Source: Geodermatophilus sp. DSM 45219 (GTDB taxonomy: Bacteria; Actinomycetota; Actinomycetes; Mycobacteriales; Geodermatophilaceae). From it: a DNA stretch of 64,000 nt. Under the pieces are notes generated by a model. It did no database searches. It saw nothing but the letters and a program-made list of their open reading frames with translations, and was not told where the DNA came from. The stretch spans positions 620,001 to 684,000 of the forward strand of contig NZ_FNIQ01000001.1 of the NCBI RefSeq assembly GCF_900104025.1, given 5' to 3'. Of this stretch, positions 42,237 to 51,299 are shown in pieces (the stretch's first letter is position 1; every line of letters starts with the position of its first letter). A program made the translations under genes and the position numbers.

Positions 42237-42911
42237 GTGGACGAGGTGCTGGCCCAGTCCGGGCTCTTCCAGGGGCTGCCCGTGGAGGCGGTGGACCCGG
42301 TCGCGAGCCGCCTGGAGACCGTGACCCTCCCCCGCGGCCGCGTGGTCTTCAACGAGGGCGAGCCGGGCGACAGCCTCTACATCGTGCTCTCCGGGAAGAT
42401 CAAGCTGTCCCGCCGGTCGCCGGACGGGCGCGAGAACGTGCTCGCCGTGATGGGGCCGTCCGACCAGTTCGGTGAGCTGTCGGTGTTCGACCCCGGCCCG
42501 CGGACGGCGACGGCCACCGCCGTCACCGACGTCAGGCTGGCCCGGATGCCGCAGTCGGTGCTGCGCCCGTGGATCGAGGCCCACCCCGAGGTCGGCGAGC
42601 GGCTGCTGCACGTGCTGGCCCGCCGGCTGCGCCGCACGAACGACTCGGTCGCGGACCTCATCTTCACCGACGTCCCCGGCCGGGTCGCCAAGGCGCTGCT
42701 GCAGATGGCCGACCGGTTCGGCAGCCGCGAGGGCGAGGGCCTGCGCGTCAAGCACGACCTGACGCAGGAGGAGCTGGCCCAGCTGGTCGGCGCCTCCCGC
42801 GAGACGGTGAACAAGGCGCTGGCCGACTTCGTGCACCGCGGCTGGATCCAGCTGCAGGGCAAGTCGGTCGTCGTCCTCGACGAGGAGCGTCTGCGCCGCC
42901 GCGCGCGGTGA
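42237..42911 (+). CDS. crp: CRP/FNR-family cAMP receptor regulator (Crp/GlxR type)
   Basis: The 224-aa regulator has the cyclic-nucleotide domain (about 1-130) with [20 protein letters not shown], the cAMP phosphate cassette [18 protein letters not shown], and the C-terminal HTH with the recognition helix [28 protein letters not shown]. It closely follows the sequence of M. tuberculosis Crp (Rv3676) as I remember it. The start GTG 42237 has GAGAGGA upstream. A strong terminator follows. Confidence 0.96.
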   Translation: MDEVLAQSGLFQGLPVEAVDPVASRLETVTLPRGRVVFNEGEPGDSLYIVLSGKIKLSRRSPDGRENVLAVMGPSDQFGELSVFDPGPRTATATAVTDVRLARMPQSVLRPWIEAHPEVGERLLHVLARRLRRTNDSVADLIFTDVPGRVAKALLQMADRFGSREGEGLRVKHDLTQEELAQLVGASRETVNKALADFVHRGWIQLQGKSVVVLDEERLRRRAR

Positions 42912-42931
42912 CGCTGCACTGAACGCCGGAG

Positions 42932-42956
42932 GCCCAGGACCGTCACGGTCCTGGGC
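42932..42956. terminator. Terminator after crp
   Basis: A perfect 11-bp stem (GCCCAGGACCG and CGGTCCTGGGC) with a TCA loop, then TTCT, 20 nt past the crp stop. Confidence 0.85.
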
Positions 42957-43098
42957 TTCTCGCGTTCAGTGACACCCGCGAGGTGAGCCGCTCCGCGAGA
43001 TCGGCACGCCGAGTGGGGCCGGAGGCTCCCCGAGGCGTGGCGAGGCAGGGCTCAACGGCGGTCGGGGACGGCCGTTGGCCGCGGTGTGACCCGGAGGG

Positions 43099-43899
43099 TC
43101 ACGAAGGGAGCGGCACGACCAGGCGGATGCGGGTGCCGTCGGGCAGCACGGCCCAGCGGCCGTCGGGCTCGTCGGCGAACGACGGGCAGATCGGGTGCAG
43201 CGGCTCCGGCGGCGACCCGGCCAGGGCCGCGGCCACGTCGGCGAAGGACTCGAGCTGGCCCAGCGTGTGGCTCGTCGGCGGCAGCATCGGGCGGGTGCCC
43301 GCGGCCAGCTCGGCCAGCGCGGCCGACGGCGTCAGCCAGCTCACCTCGTCGGCCTCGCCGGTGACGTGCCGGGCCTCCTGGCCGACGGGCAGAGCTGCGG
43401 CGAAGAACTTGGTGTCGTAGCGCCGCGGCTCGGCCGGCGGGGTGATCCAGTGCGCGAAGGGCCGCAGCAGGTCCGACCGCAGCGCCAGCCCGCGGTCGGC
43501 GAGCAGCTCGGCCAGCGACAGCTCGCGGGCCAGCAGGGCCTGGCGCTGGGCCTCCCAGTCCTCTCCGGAGACGTCCGGGACGACGTCGCCGCCGTCGGGC
43601 GCCCCCGCGAGCAGGACGCCGGCCTCCTCGAACGTCTCCCGGACCGCGGCGCACACCAGCTCGCGGGCGGTCCGCTCGTCGCAGCCGAAGGCGTGCGCCC
43701 ACTCCACCGGCGGCGGGCCGGCCCAGGCCGTCTCGACGTCGCCGTCCCGCGGGTCGACCCCGCCGCCCGGGTAGGCGGTCATCCCGCCGGCGAACGGCAT
43801 GCCCCGGGTGCGCCGCAGCAGGTAGACCTCCAGGCCGGGGACGCCGTCGCGCAGCAGCAGCACCGTCGCGGCCTGGCGAGGGGTGCTGGGGCGCGTCAT
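43099..43899 (-). CDS. NUDIX hydrolase with extended insert
   Basis: The 266-aa protein begins [43 protein letters not shown]; the NUDIX helix [15 protein letters not shown] comes about 35 residues later because of an insertion (the NUDT19/actinobacterial type). The catalytic glutamates in RETFEEAG are intact. The substrate is unknown. The start is ATG 43899. It sits between crp and ridA where M. tuberculosis has the metallo-beta-lactamase-fold gene Rv3677c. Confidence 0.85.
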   Translation of the reverse strand: MTRPSTPRQAATVLLLRDGVPGLEVYLLRRTRGMPFAGGMTAYPGGGVDPRDGDVETAWAGPPPVEWAHAFGCDERTARELVCAAVRETFEEAGVLLAGAPDGGDVVPDVSGEDWEAQRQALLARELSLAELLADRGLALRSDLLRPFAHWITPPAEPRRYDTKFFAAALPVGQEARHVTGEADEVSWLTPSAALAELAAGTRPMLPPTSHTLGQLESFADVAAALAGSPPEPLHPICPSFADEPDGRWAVLPDGTRIRLVVPLPS

Positions 43900-44026
43900 C
43901 GGAGGTGAGCCGCGTTCGCGGTGGACCGGTCGCGGGGGCCGGAGGCTCCCCGACCGGGACACGGGGGCACGCTCAGCGCAGCCGGCACCGGGGCTCGGCC
44001 GCGGTGCCGTCCGGAGGACGGCAGTG

Positions 44027-44500
44027 TCATCGCAGCTCGACGGTGAGCTCGACCTCGACGGGGGCGCCCAGGGGCAGCTCCGCGACACCGACCGCGCTGC
44101 GGGCGTGCCGGCCGGCCTCGCCGAACACGCGGCCCAGCAGCTCGCTGGCGCCGTTCACCACCCGCGGCTGGCCGGTGAAGCCCTCCGCGCTGGCCACGTA
44201 GCCGACCACGCGGACGACGCGGGCCACCGAGTCCAGGCCGACCAGCTCGTCGATGGCGGCCAGCGCGTTGAGCGCGCACAGCTTGGCGTCGTGCGCGGCG
44301 TCCTCGGCGTCGACCGAGCCGCCGACCTTGCCGGTGCGGCGCAGTCCACCGTCGACGAAGGGCAGCTGACCGGAGGTGAAGACCAGCTGGCCGCTGCGCA
44401 CCGCCGGGACGTAGGCGGCGACCGGTGCGGCGACCGGGGGCAGCCGGATGCCGAGCTCGGCCAGCCGGGCGTGCCAGCTGGGGGTCTGCGGGCTGGTCAT
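44027..44500 (-). CDS. RidA family protein
   Basis: The 157-aa protein has the YjgF/RidA core: [52 protein letters not shown] and [23 protein letters not shown], with the conserved Arg in ARSAVGV that binds the carboxylate of 2-aminoacrylate-type substrates. RidA hydrolyses reactive enamine/imine intermediates. Counterpart of Rv3678c. Confidence 0.92.
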   Translation of the reverse strand: MTSPQTPSWHARLAELGIRLPPVAAPVAAYVPAVRSGQLVFTSGQLPFVDGGLRRTGKVGGSVDAEDAAHDAKLCALNALAAIDELVGLDSVARVVRVVGYVASAEGFTGQPRVVNGASELLGRVFGEAGRHARSAVGVAELPLGAPVEVELTVELR

Positions 44501-44507
44501 GACCCGG

Positions 44508-44681
44508 TCAGCCGACGGGGCGCTTGAGGTAGGCCACGGGCTGGTCGGCCCCGCCCGGGCCGGGCAGCACGGTGACCAGCTCCCACCCGTCGACACCCCA
44601 GGAGTCCAGGATCGCCTTGGTGTTGTGGATCAGCAGCGGGATGGTGGCGTACTCCCACTTGACGCGGGCGGATTCGCTCAT
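44508..44681 (-). CDS. DUF4177-like small protein
   Basis: A 57-codon gene, MSESARVKWEYATIPLLI..., continuing with LDSWGVDGWELVTVLPG and ending VAYLKRPVG. The W-E-Y-A-T-I-P-L-L start and G-W-E-L-V-T-V core match the DUF4177 family. It is encoded just before ridA (7 bp), as the corresponding small gene (Rv3678A) is in M. tuberculosis. Function is unknown. Confidence 0.85.
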   Translation of the reverse strand: MSESARVKWEYATIPLLIHNTKAILDSWGVDGWELVTVLPGPGGADQPVAYLKRPVG

Positions 44682-44706
44682 GGCCGCGACGCTAGCGCAG
44701 CGCCTC

Positions 44707-44760
44707 GGCCCCGTCCCGGGCCCCGCCCCGAGCCTGCGAGGGGTGGGGAGGACGGGGTCC
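44707..44760. repeat. Dispersed intergenic hairpin repeat, copy 4 (best conserved)
   Basis: Outer stem GGCCCCGTCC and GGACGGGGTCC, inner stem CCCCGCCCC and GGGGTGGGG (allowing G-U), loop GAGCCTGCGA. It lies between the divergent DUF4177 and ArsA-like genes, very close to the latter's promoter (TAGGCT at 44764-44769), so here it is not downstream of a gene. Confidence 0.8.
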
Positions 44761-44776
44761 TTCTAGGCTCGTGTCC

Positions 44777-45769
44777 GTGAGCCCCGTTCCCTCCCCCGTG
44801 CGCTGCCACGTCGTCACCGGGAAGGGCGGGACCGGCAAGACGACGGTCGCGGCGGCGCTCGCCCTGGCCCTCGCCGCCGACGGGGGGCAGGTGCTGCTGG
44901 TCGAGACCGAGGGCCGCCAGGGCATCGCGCAGCTCCTCGACACCCCGCCGCTGCCCTACGAGGAGCGCCGGGTCGCCGTCGCCCGTGGGGGCGGCGTGGT
45001 CAAGGCGCTGGCCATCGACGTCGAGGAAGCCCTCCTCGAGTACCTGGAGATGTTCTACAACCTCAAGCGGGCCGGCCGGGCGCTGCGCCGGGTGGGTGCG
45101 GTGGACTTCGCCACCACCATCGCCCCGGGGCTGCGCGACGTGCTGCTCACCGGCAAGGTCAAGGAGGCGGTCACCCGCCGCCACGACGGCCGCCCGGTCT
45201 ACGACGCCGTCGTCGTCGACGCCCCGCCCACCGGCCGGATCACCCGTTTCCTCAACGTGACCGGGGAGATGGCCGGGCTGACCCGGTCCGGGCCGATCAA
45301 GACCCAGAGCGACGGCGTCATGGCCGTGCTCAAGTCACCGCAGACGGCGGTCCACCTGGTCACGCTGCTGGAGGACATGCCGGTGCAGGAGACCGCCGAC
45401 GCGATCGCCGAGCTGCAGGGCGTCGGCCTGCCCGTCGGCTCGGTCGTGGTGAACATGGCCGCCGAGCCGGCGCTGCCCGAGCCCGCCCTGGTCCGCGCCG
45501 CCGAGGGCGGGCTCACCGGCGCGGACCTCGCGCCCGCGCTGGCCGCGGCGGGGCTGCAGGACGTCCCGGGCCTGGCCGACGCGCTCGCCGCCGAGGCCAG
45601 CGAGCACGCCCGCCGCTGGGCCGCCCAGGACGAGCTGCGCGATGAGGTCGAGGCGCTCGGCCGGCCGACGGTCGAGCTGCCGCTGCTGCCCGGCCCCATC
45701 GACCTGGGCGCGCTGTTCGAGCTCGCCGGGCGGCTGGAGCAGCACCTGCGGACCGAGGTGGCCGCGTGA
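44777..45769 (+). CDS. ArsA/GET3-like P-loop ATPase, first of a pair (Rv3679-like)
   Basis: The 330-aa protein has the deviant Walker A HVVTGKGGTGKTTVAAALALAL (KGGTGKT), LLVETEGRQGIAQLL, and the conserved VVVDAPPTGRITRFL. It lacks the second ATPase half of ArsA. I prefer GTG 44777 because TAGGCT lies 7 nt before it; GTG 44771 is possible. It is coupled to the second ATPase by GTGA. The M. tuberculosis pair (BagA/BagB, Rv3679-Rv3680) forms an ArsA-like complex linked to stress tolerance. Confidence 0.93.
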   Translation: MSPVPSPVRCHVVTGKGGTGKTTVAAALALALAADGGQVLLVETEGRQGIAQLLDTPPLPYEERRVAVARGGGVVKALAIDVEEALLEYLEMFYNLKRAGRALRRVGAVDFATTIAPGLRDVLLTGKVKEAVTRRHDGRPVYDAVVVDAPPTGRITRFLNVTGEMAGLTRSGPIKTQSDGVMAVLKSPQTAVHLVTLLEDMPVQETADAIAELQGVGLPVGSVVVNMAAEPALPEPALVRAAEGGLTGADLAPALAAAGLQDVPGLADALAAEASEHARRWAAQDELRDEVEALGRPTVELPLLPGPIDLGALFELAGRLEQHLRTEVAA

Positions 45770-47022
45770 GCCAGGCGGCAGACGCGACGACGACCGAGCG
45801 CGCCCGCCGGCACCCGCGGCCGGCCGGACCGCCCGCCCCGGAGGCGCTGCCGCTGGAGCTGGCCGAGCTGGTCACCGACCCGGACACCCGGATCGTGGTG
45901 TGCTGCGGCGCCGGCGGCGTGGGCAAGACGACGACCTCGGCGGCCCTGGCCATGGCCGCGGCGGAGGCCGGCCGCACCGTCGTCGTCCTCACCATCGACC
46001 CGGCGCGCCGGCTGGCGCAGTCCCTCGGTCTGGTGGAGCTGGACAACGAGCCGCGGCGGGTCGATCTCCCCGACAGCACGGGGGCACGAGGCGAGCTGCA
46101 CGCGATGATGCTGGACATGAAGCGCACGTTCGACGACATCGTCGTGGCGCACTCCACCCCCGAGCGGGCCGAGCAGATCTTCGAGAACCCCTTCTACCAG
46201 ACCCTGTCGTCGTCCTTCGCCGGGACGCAGGAGTACATGGCGATGGAGAAGCTGGGCCAGCTGCGCGCCGGCGACCGGTGGGACCTCATCGTCGTCGACA
46301 CCCCGCCGTCGCGGTCGGCGCTGGACTTCCTCGACGCCCCCAACCGGATGAGCCGCTTCCTCGACGGCACGATGATCCGGCTGCTCACCGCGCCGAGCCG
46401 GACCGGTTTCCGGATCGCCAGCGCCGGGTTCGTGTTCTTCAGCCGGATCATCTCCAAGATCCTGGGCGGGCAGCTGCTGCGGGACATCTCCGCGTTCGTG
46501 GCCGCCCTGGACACCATGTTCGGCGGGTTCCGCGAGCGGGCGACCGCGACCTACGAGCTGCTGCGCCGGCCGGGCACCTGGTTCGTCGTCGTCGCGACGC
46601 CGGAGCCGGACGCGCTGCGGGAGGCCTCCTACTTCGTCGACCGGCTCTCCACCGAGCAGATGCCGCTGGCCGGGCTGGTGCTCAACCGCACCCACCCGCC
46701 GACGACGACGGCGCTGTCGGCCACCCGGGCCGACGGCGCGGCCGAGGAGGTGCTGGAGGCCGGCGGCGAGGGCGCGGAGCTGGCGGCCGGCGCGCTGCGG
46801 GTGCACGCCGAGCGGATGGCGCTGGCCACCCGCGAGCAGCACCTGGCCGACCGGTTCACCAGCGCCCACCCGGAGGTCGCCGTCCGCACCGTCCCGGCCG
46901 CGGCCGGCGACGTGCACGACCTCGACGGGCTGCGCGGCATGGCCGACGCGCTGACCGGCCCGGACGGCGACACGCCGACGGGTGTGCCGCGGCGGCGCAT
47001 CCTCCCCGCGCGCCGTCGCTGA
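45766..47022 (+). CDS. ArsA/GET3-like P-loop ATPase, second of a pair (Rv3680-like)
   Basis: The 418-aa protein has Walker A VVCCGAGGVGKTTTSAALAMAAA, switch I LTIDPARRLAQSLGL, MMLDMKRTFDDIV and VVDTPPSRSALDFLDAPNRM, all typical of ArsA-like ATPases. It is longer than its partner, with an extra C-terminal part. Both probably act together as a heteromer. The 3' end is only 41 bp before the PBP gene; whiB4, found here in M. tuberculosis, is absent. Confidence 0.93.
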   Translation: MSQAADATTTERARRHPRPAGPPAPEALPLELAELVTDPDTRIVVCCGAGGVGKTTTSAALAMAAAEAGRTVVVLTIDPARRLAQSLGLVELDNEPRRVDLPDSTGARGELHAMMLDMKRTFDDIVVAHSTPERAEQIFENPFYQTLSSSFAGTQEYMAMEKLGQLRAGDRWDLIVVDTPPSRSALDFLDAPNRMSRFLDGTMIRLLTAPSRTGFRIASAGFVFFSRIISKILGGQLLRDISAFVAALDTMFGGFRERATATYELLRRPGTWFVVVATPEPDALREASYFVDRLSTEQMPLAGLVLNRTHPPTTTALSATRADGAAEEVLEAGGEGAELAAGALRVHAERMALATREQHLADRFTSAHPEVAVRTVPAAAGDVHDLDGLRGMADALTGPDGDTPTGVPRRRILPARRR

Positions 47023-47063
47023 GGGCGACGTCGGGGGCGCAGCGCCACGTACATTGGCTCGCG

Positions 47064-49232
47064 ATGTCTCCCGACGCCCCCGCACGCGCCCGGGTCCTCG
47101 CGAAGCTCGCCGCGACGATCGTCCTCGCCGGAGCCCTGGTCGCCGGCATGCTGCTGCCCTTCGTGGGGGGCACCGGCATGGCGGCCCGCAACTCGGCCTC
47201 GCTGCTCGACGCGCTGCCCGACGCGCTCACCGACGAGACGCCGGCGGGCAACACCCGGGTGCTCGCGGCCGACGGCTCGCTGATCACGATGTTCTACCGG
47301 AACAACCGGACGCCGGTGGCCTCCGACCAGATCGCACCGGTCATGAAGCAGGCGCTGGTCGCCATCGAGGACGCCCGGTTCGAGGAGCACAACGGCCTCG
47401 ACGTGCAGGGCACCCTGCGGGCGCTGGCGACGAACGTCGCGGCGGGGTCGGTGCAGGAGGGCGGCTCGACGCTCACCCAGCAGCTGGTCAAGCAGACCCT
47501 CGTGCAGACCGCCGACACCCCCGAGGAGCGGCTGGCCGCCACCGAGGAGAGCGTGGGCCGCAAGCTGCGCGAGGCGCGGATGGCCCTCGCCCTGGAGGAG
47601 GAGTACTCCAAGGACGAGATCCTCACCCGCTACCTCAACCTCGTGTACTTCGGGGAGGGCGCCTACGGCGTCCAGGCCGCGGCGCAGCGCTACTTCAGCG
47701 TCGACGCCGCCGCCCTCACCCTCCCGCAGGCGGCCATGCTCGCCGGGCTGGTGCAGAGCCCGTCGATCGACGACCCGATCACCAACCCGGAGAACGCGCG
47801 CGAGCGGCGCAACGTGGTGCTCCGGTCGATGCTCGGCCAGGGCATGGTCACCGAGGCCGAGGTCGCCGAGATCTCCGCGCAGCCGGTCCAGGTGGTGCAG
47901 GGCGCCAGCCCGGCCAACGGCTGCGTCGACGCGTCGATCGGCGGCTTCTTCTGCTCCTTCGTGGAGCAGTACCTCACCCAGGAGCTGGGGATCTCGCAGG
48001 CGCTGCTGGAGAACGGCGGGCTCACGATCCAGACGACGCTGCGCCCGGACGTGCAGGCGGCGGGCGACCAGGCGGTGCTCGACACCGTGGCGCTGGGCGA
48101 CCCGCTGGTGGGGGCCTACACGGCCGTCGAGCCGGGCACCGGACACGTGCTGGCCATGTCCAACAACCGCCGCTTCGGCTGCGAGGGCCCGGAGTGCGAG
48201 TCGGTCAACTTCAACGTCGTCCCCAGCAAGGGCGCCGGCTCGGTGTTCAAGGTGTTCACCGCGGCCGCCGCGGTCGAGCGGGGCTTCGGCCCCAACCACG
48301 TGATCACCACGAGCGAGCCCTACGTCTCGCGGGTCTACCGCGACGGCAGCGGCCCCTACGACGTGGTCAACGTGGGCAGCAGCTACCCCAACACCCTGGA
48401 CATGGAGCGGGCGCTGTACATGTCCTCCAACACCTACTTCCTGGCGCTGGAGGACCAGCTCGGCTCGGTCGAGGGCCCGGTGCGGATGGCGCAGCGGATG
48501 GGCATGCACTTCGACGCCGCCAACCAGTACCCCGCGGACACGATCATCGAGGAGAACCGCGGGTCGTTCACGTTCGGCACCGACGCGACCAGCCCGCTGG
48601 ACCTGGCCAACTCCGTGGCCACCCTCGCGGCCAACGGCACCCGGTGCGAGCCGACGCCGGTCACCGCCGTCCTCGACCGCACCGGCCAGCCGCTCACCGG
48701 CGAGGACGGCCAGCCGGTGGTCCCCGGCGACGCGTGCACGCCGGAGGCCGTCCCGGCGAGGGTCGCCGCGACGATGACGTCGATGCTGCGCAAGGACGTC
48801 GAGCCCGGCTTCTCCGGCGCCACCGGTACCCGGGCGTACGTGCCGGGGCACCAGATCGCCGGCAAGACCGGCACCAACCAGAACCGCGACTCGGTCGCCT
48901 TCGTCGGCTACACCCCGCAGTACGCGGCGAGCGTCATGGTGTTCAGCCCGCTGCAGAACCAGGACGTCGGCGGCTTCGGCGGTGCGCTGGGCGCCGGCAT
49001 CTGGGGTGACGCGATGCGGCCGATCCTGAGCGCGCAGCAGCCGGTGCCCTTCCCCGCACCGCCCGCTCCCCCGGCCCCGGCCCCGGCCCCGGCACCCGAG
49101 GCGGCACCGGCGGGCACCGGGCCGGTCGAGGTCCAGCCCGTGCCCGCGGTGGAGCAGCCGGCCGGAGCTCCGGTGGAGACCCCCGCCCCGGTGCCGGCCG
49201 AGGCCCCCGTCGCCGCCCAGCCGGCGGGCTGA
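47064..49232 (+). CDS. Class A penicillin-binding protein (PonA2 type)
   Basis: The 722-aa protein has a short cytoplasmic end, one membrane anchor (LAATIVLAGALVAGMLLPF), a GT51 transglycosylase (IEDARFEEHNGLD, GGSTLTQQLVKQ, AYGVQAAAQRYF) and a transpeptidase with SVFK (in KGAGSVFKVF), SSN (MSSNTYF) and KTG (GKTGTNQ). The C-terminal 70 aa are Pro/Ala-rich. A cysteine pair in the linker (GCVDASIGGFFC) is notable. TACATT lies 8 nt before the ATG. The order matches M. tuberculosis Rv3682 (ponA2), though no PASTA domain is seen. Confidence 0.95.
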   Translation: MSPDAPARARVLAKLAATIVLAGALVAGMLLPFVGGTGMAARNSASLLDALPDALTDETPAGNTRVLAADGSLITMFYRNNRTPVASDQIAPVMKQALVAIEDARFEEHNGLDVQGTLRALATNVAAGSVQEGGSTLTQQLVKQTLVQTADTPEERLAATEESVGRKLREARMALALEEEYSKDEILTRYLNLVYFGEGAYGVQAAAQRYFSVDAAALTLPQAAMLAGLVQSPSIDDPITNPENARERRNVVLRSMLGQGMVTEAEVAEISAQPVQVVQGASPANGCVDASIGGFFCSFVEQYLTQELGISQALLENGGLTIQTTLRPDVQAAGDQAVLDTVALGDPLVGAYTAVEPGTGHVLAMSNNRRFGCEGPECESVNFNVVPSKGAGSVFKVFTAAAAVERGFGPNHVITTSEPYVSRVYRDGSGPYDVVNVGSSYPNTLDMERALYMSSNTYFLALEDQLGSVEGPVRMAQRMGMHFDAANQYPADTIIEENRGSFTFGTDATSPLDLANSVATLAANGTRCEPTPVTAVLDRTGQPLTGEDGQPVVPGDACTPEAVPARVAATMTSMLRKDVEPGFSGATGTRAYVPGHQIAGKTGTNQNRDSVAFVGYTPQYAASVMVFSPLQNQDVGGFGGALGAGIWGDAMRPILSAQQPVPFPAPPAPPAPAPAPAPEAAPAGTGPVEVQPVPAVEQPAGAPVETPAPVPAEAPVAAQPAG

Positions 49233-49239
49233 CGAAGGA

Positions 49240-49257
49240 CCCCGTTCCGGGACGGGG
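49240..49257. terminator. Short hairpin after the PBP gene (partial copy of the dispersed repeat)
   Basis: CCCCGTTCCGGGACGGGG folds into a compact hairpin 8 nt after the PBP stop. It corresponds to the joined outer arms of the repeats at 8608 and 44707, as if the inner part were deleted. Confidence 0.6.
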
Positions 49258-49268
49258 GCGGGCCCTGC

Positions 49269-49721
49269 TCAGCCCAGCTGGCGGCGGACCTCGGCGGCCA
49301 CCCGGCCGCCCTCGGCCCGGCCGGCGACCTCGCCCTGCACCGCACCCATGACGCGGCCCATGTCCCGCATGCCGCTCGCGCCGGTGCGGGTGACGACGTC
49401 GGCGACGAGCGCGGCCAGGTCGGCGTCCTCGAGCTGCGCGGGCAGGTAGGCGGCGACCACGTCGCCCTCCGCCCGCTCCCGGTCGGCCTGCTCGGTGCGC
49501 CCGGCGGCGGCGAAGGCCTCGGCGGCCTCGCGGCGCTTCTTGGCCTCCCGCCGCAGCACCGCCTGCACCTCGTCGTCGCCGAGCTCGCGGGCCTCCTTGC
49601 CCGCCACCTCCTCGGCGCTGACCGCGGCGAGCACCATCCGCAGCGTGGCGGTGCGCAGCTCGTCGCGGGACTTCATCGCGGTGGTCAGGTCGGCGCGCAG
49701 GGTTTCCTTCAGGTCGGACAC
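49269..49721 (-). CDS. GatB/YqeY-domain protein
   Basis: The 150-aa protein is a full YqeY fold: LKETLRADLTTAMKSRDELRTATLRMVLAAVSAEEV at the N-terminus, DDEVQAVLRREAKKRREAAEAF, and the tRNA-binding tail with MRDMGRVMGAVQGEVAGRAEGGRVA. It resembles the tail domain of GatB and of GatB/YqeY proteins thought to bind tRNA. The start is GTG 49721. It is convergent with the PBP and divergent from the phosphoesterase gene. It is not part of the M. tuberculosis gene order. Confidence 0.92.
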   Translation of the reverse strand: MSDLKETLRADLTTAMKSRDELRTATLRMVLAAVSAEEVAGKEARELGDDEVQAVLRREAKKRREAAEAFAAAGRTEQADRERAEGDVVAAYLPAQLEDADLAALVADVVTRTGASGMRDMGRVMGAVQGEVAGRAEGGRVAAEVRRQLG

Positions 49722-49775
49722 GTGGATCAGCCTCGCACGGCGCCTCCCGGCACCGCGCCCGTAATCTCGGCTGCC

Positions 49776-50687
49776 GTGCGCGCGACCACAGCCCTCCCGG
49801 CCGCCGTCCTCGGGTCTGCGACCGCGGGGATCGCCTACGCCTCCCTCTACGAGCGCAACCGCTGGACGCTGCGCCGCCTCGACGTCCCGGTGCTCGCCCC
49901 CGGCTCCGCGCCGCTGCGGGTGCTGCACCTGTCCGACCTGCACATGACCGCGAGGCAGCGGTCCAAGCAGGAGTGGGTGGCCTCCCTCGCCGCACTCGAA
50001 CCCGACCTGGTCGTCGACACCGGCGACAACCTGGCCGGGATGGACGCCGTCCCCGGGACGCTGCGGGCGCTGGAGCCGCTGCTCGACCTGCCGGGCGCGT
50101 TCGTGCTGGCCAGCAACGACTACTACGCGCCCCGGCCGAAGAACCCGCTCAAGTACTTCAAGCGGGACCATGTGCGGGTGCACGGCGACGAGCTGCCCTG
50201 GCGGGACCTGCGCGACGCCATGGCGGCCCGCGGCTGGGTCGACCTGACCAACGCCCGCGGCGAGCTCGTCGTCGGCGGACGGCGGATCGCCTTCGCCGGC
50301 GTCGACGACTCGCACCTGGGCCGGGACCGCTACGACGACGTCGCCGGTCCGGCGGACCCGGACGCGGACCTGCGCATCGGGCTGGCGCACTCCCCCGAGC
50401 CGCGGGTGCTCGACCGGTTCGCCGCCGACGGGTACGACCTGCTGCTGTGCGGGCACACGCACGGCGGCCAGCTGCGGGTCCCGTTCTACGGGGCGCTGGT
50501 GACCAACTGCGGCATCGACCGCGCCCGGGTCCGCTGGCTGCACCGCTGGGCCGAGCCGTCGGCGACGACCCCGCGCGGCACCTGGCTGCACGTCTCCGCC
50601 GGGCTGGGCACCAGCCCCTACGCGCCGTACCGGTTCGCCTGCCCGCCCGAGGCGACGCTGCTCACCCTGACCGCCCGTCGGGGCTGA
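49776..50687 (+). CDS. Metallophosphoesterase (YkuE/Rv3683-like)
   Basis: The 303-aa calcineurin-like enzyme has an N-terminal hydrophobic segment, then LRVLHLSDLHMTARQ (DxH), VVDTGDNLAGMDA (GDN), VLASNDYY (in place of GNH[DE]; N kept), IGLAHSPEP and LLCGHTHGGQLRVPF (GHxH). All metal-site motifs except the usual H of GNHE are present. GTG 49776 is chosen since TAATCT lies 8 nt upstream; a GTG at 49722 is an alternative but gives an unlikely N-terminus. Counterpart of Rv3683. Confidence 0.9.
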   Translation: MRATTALPAAVLGSATAGIAYASLYERNRWTLRRLDVPVLAPGSAPLRVLHLSDLHMTARQRSKQEWVASLAALEPDLVVDTGDNLAGMDAVPGTLRALEPLLDLPGAFVLASNDYYAPRPKNPLKYFKRDHVRVHGDELPWRDLRDAMAARGWVDLTNARGELVVGGRRIAFAGVDDSHLGRDRYDDVAGPADPDADLRIGLAHSPEPRVLDRFAADGYDLLLCGHTHGGQLRVPFYGALVTNCGIDRARVRWLHRWAEPSATTPRGTWLHVSAGLGTSPYAPYRFACPPEATLLTLTARRG

Positions 50688-50718
50688 CCGGAGCGTCGGC
50701 TAGACTGACTTCGTACCT

Positions 50719-50795
<77 letters not shown>

Positions 50796-50868
50796 AGACG
50801 GTCTTGCTCGAAGGACCGGCCGAGAGGACCTCGGCCCGATCGGGTGAGACGGTCCTGGATGCAGGCAC

Positions 50869-50895
50869 GAGGCCCCCAGCGCAGCTGGGGGCCTC
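50869..50895. terminator. Terminator downstream of tRNA-Pro
   Basis: A perfect 11-bp stem, GAGGCCCCCAG and CTGGGGGCCTC, with a 5-nt loop, 73 nt past the tRNA. Confidence 0.85.
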
Positions 50896-50910
50896 GTCCG
50901 TCGTAGGGGC

Positions 50911-51299
50911 CCGGCCACCACGACGGTCGACGACGACCTCGGCCACGAGGGCGGCCACGCCGTGCTGCGAGTCGTCGCCGGGCGGATCGGCGGCTGCCTG
51001 CGACCGGCGGACACCGTCGCCCGCCTGGACGGGGACGAGTTCGCTGTCCTGCTGGCCGGCGCCCAGGCAGTGACCAGGCCCTGCGGGTTGCTGACCGCAT
51101 CCTGACCGCGCTGCGCGAGCCAGTGGTGCTGACGGTCGGCAGCAGCGTCGTCGGCCGCCGCAGCACCGCATCCATGCGGATGCACGGTCAAGACGTCCGT
51201 GTGACGCCCGGTGAGGGCGTCTCCGCAGCTGCCTCGCGGGCGTCGACAGATGACGCTGCCGAGGAGATCGTGGCTCGCTTGTCCGCGCGGCTCGGGTGA
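50911..51299 (+). pseudogene. Remnant of a GGDEF (diguanylate cyclase) domain
   Basis: In one frame the sequence reads [20 protein letters not shown] and [18 protein letters not shown], the central GGDEF region (here the signature is degenerate, LDGDEF for GGDEF). The frame stops at about 51104. From about 51080 the next frame continues the family pattern with [18 protein letters not shown], ending at TGA 51299. The N-terminal half of the domain and any upstream sensor are missing. Together: a truncated, frameshifted pseudogene next to the tRNA. Confidence 0.75.

Noticed and set aside
47022..47064. whiB4 between the ArsA-like pair and the PBP
   Set aside because: The gap is 41 bp on both strands, too short for any WhiB gene, and no four-cysteine WhiB motif is seen.
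50911..51299. Intact diguanylate cyclase
   Set aside because: The GGDEF signature is degenerate, the domain lacks its first half, and the C-terminal part is in another frame.
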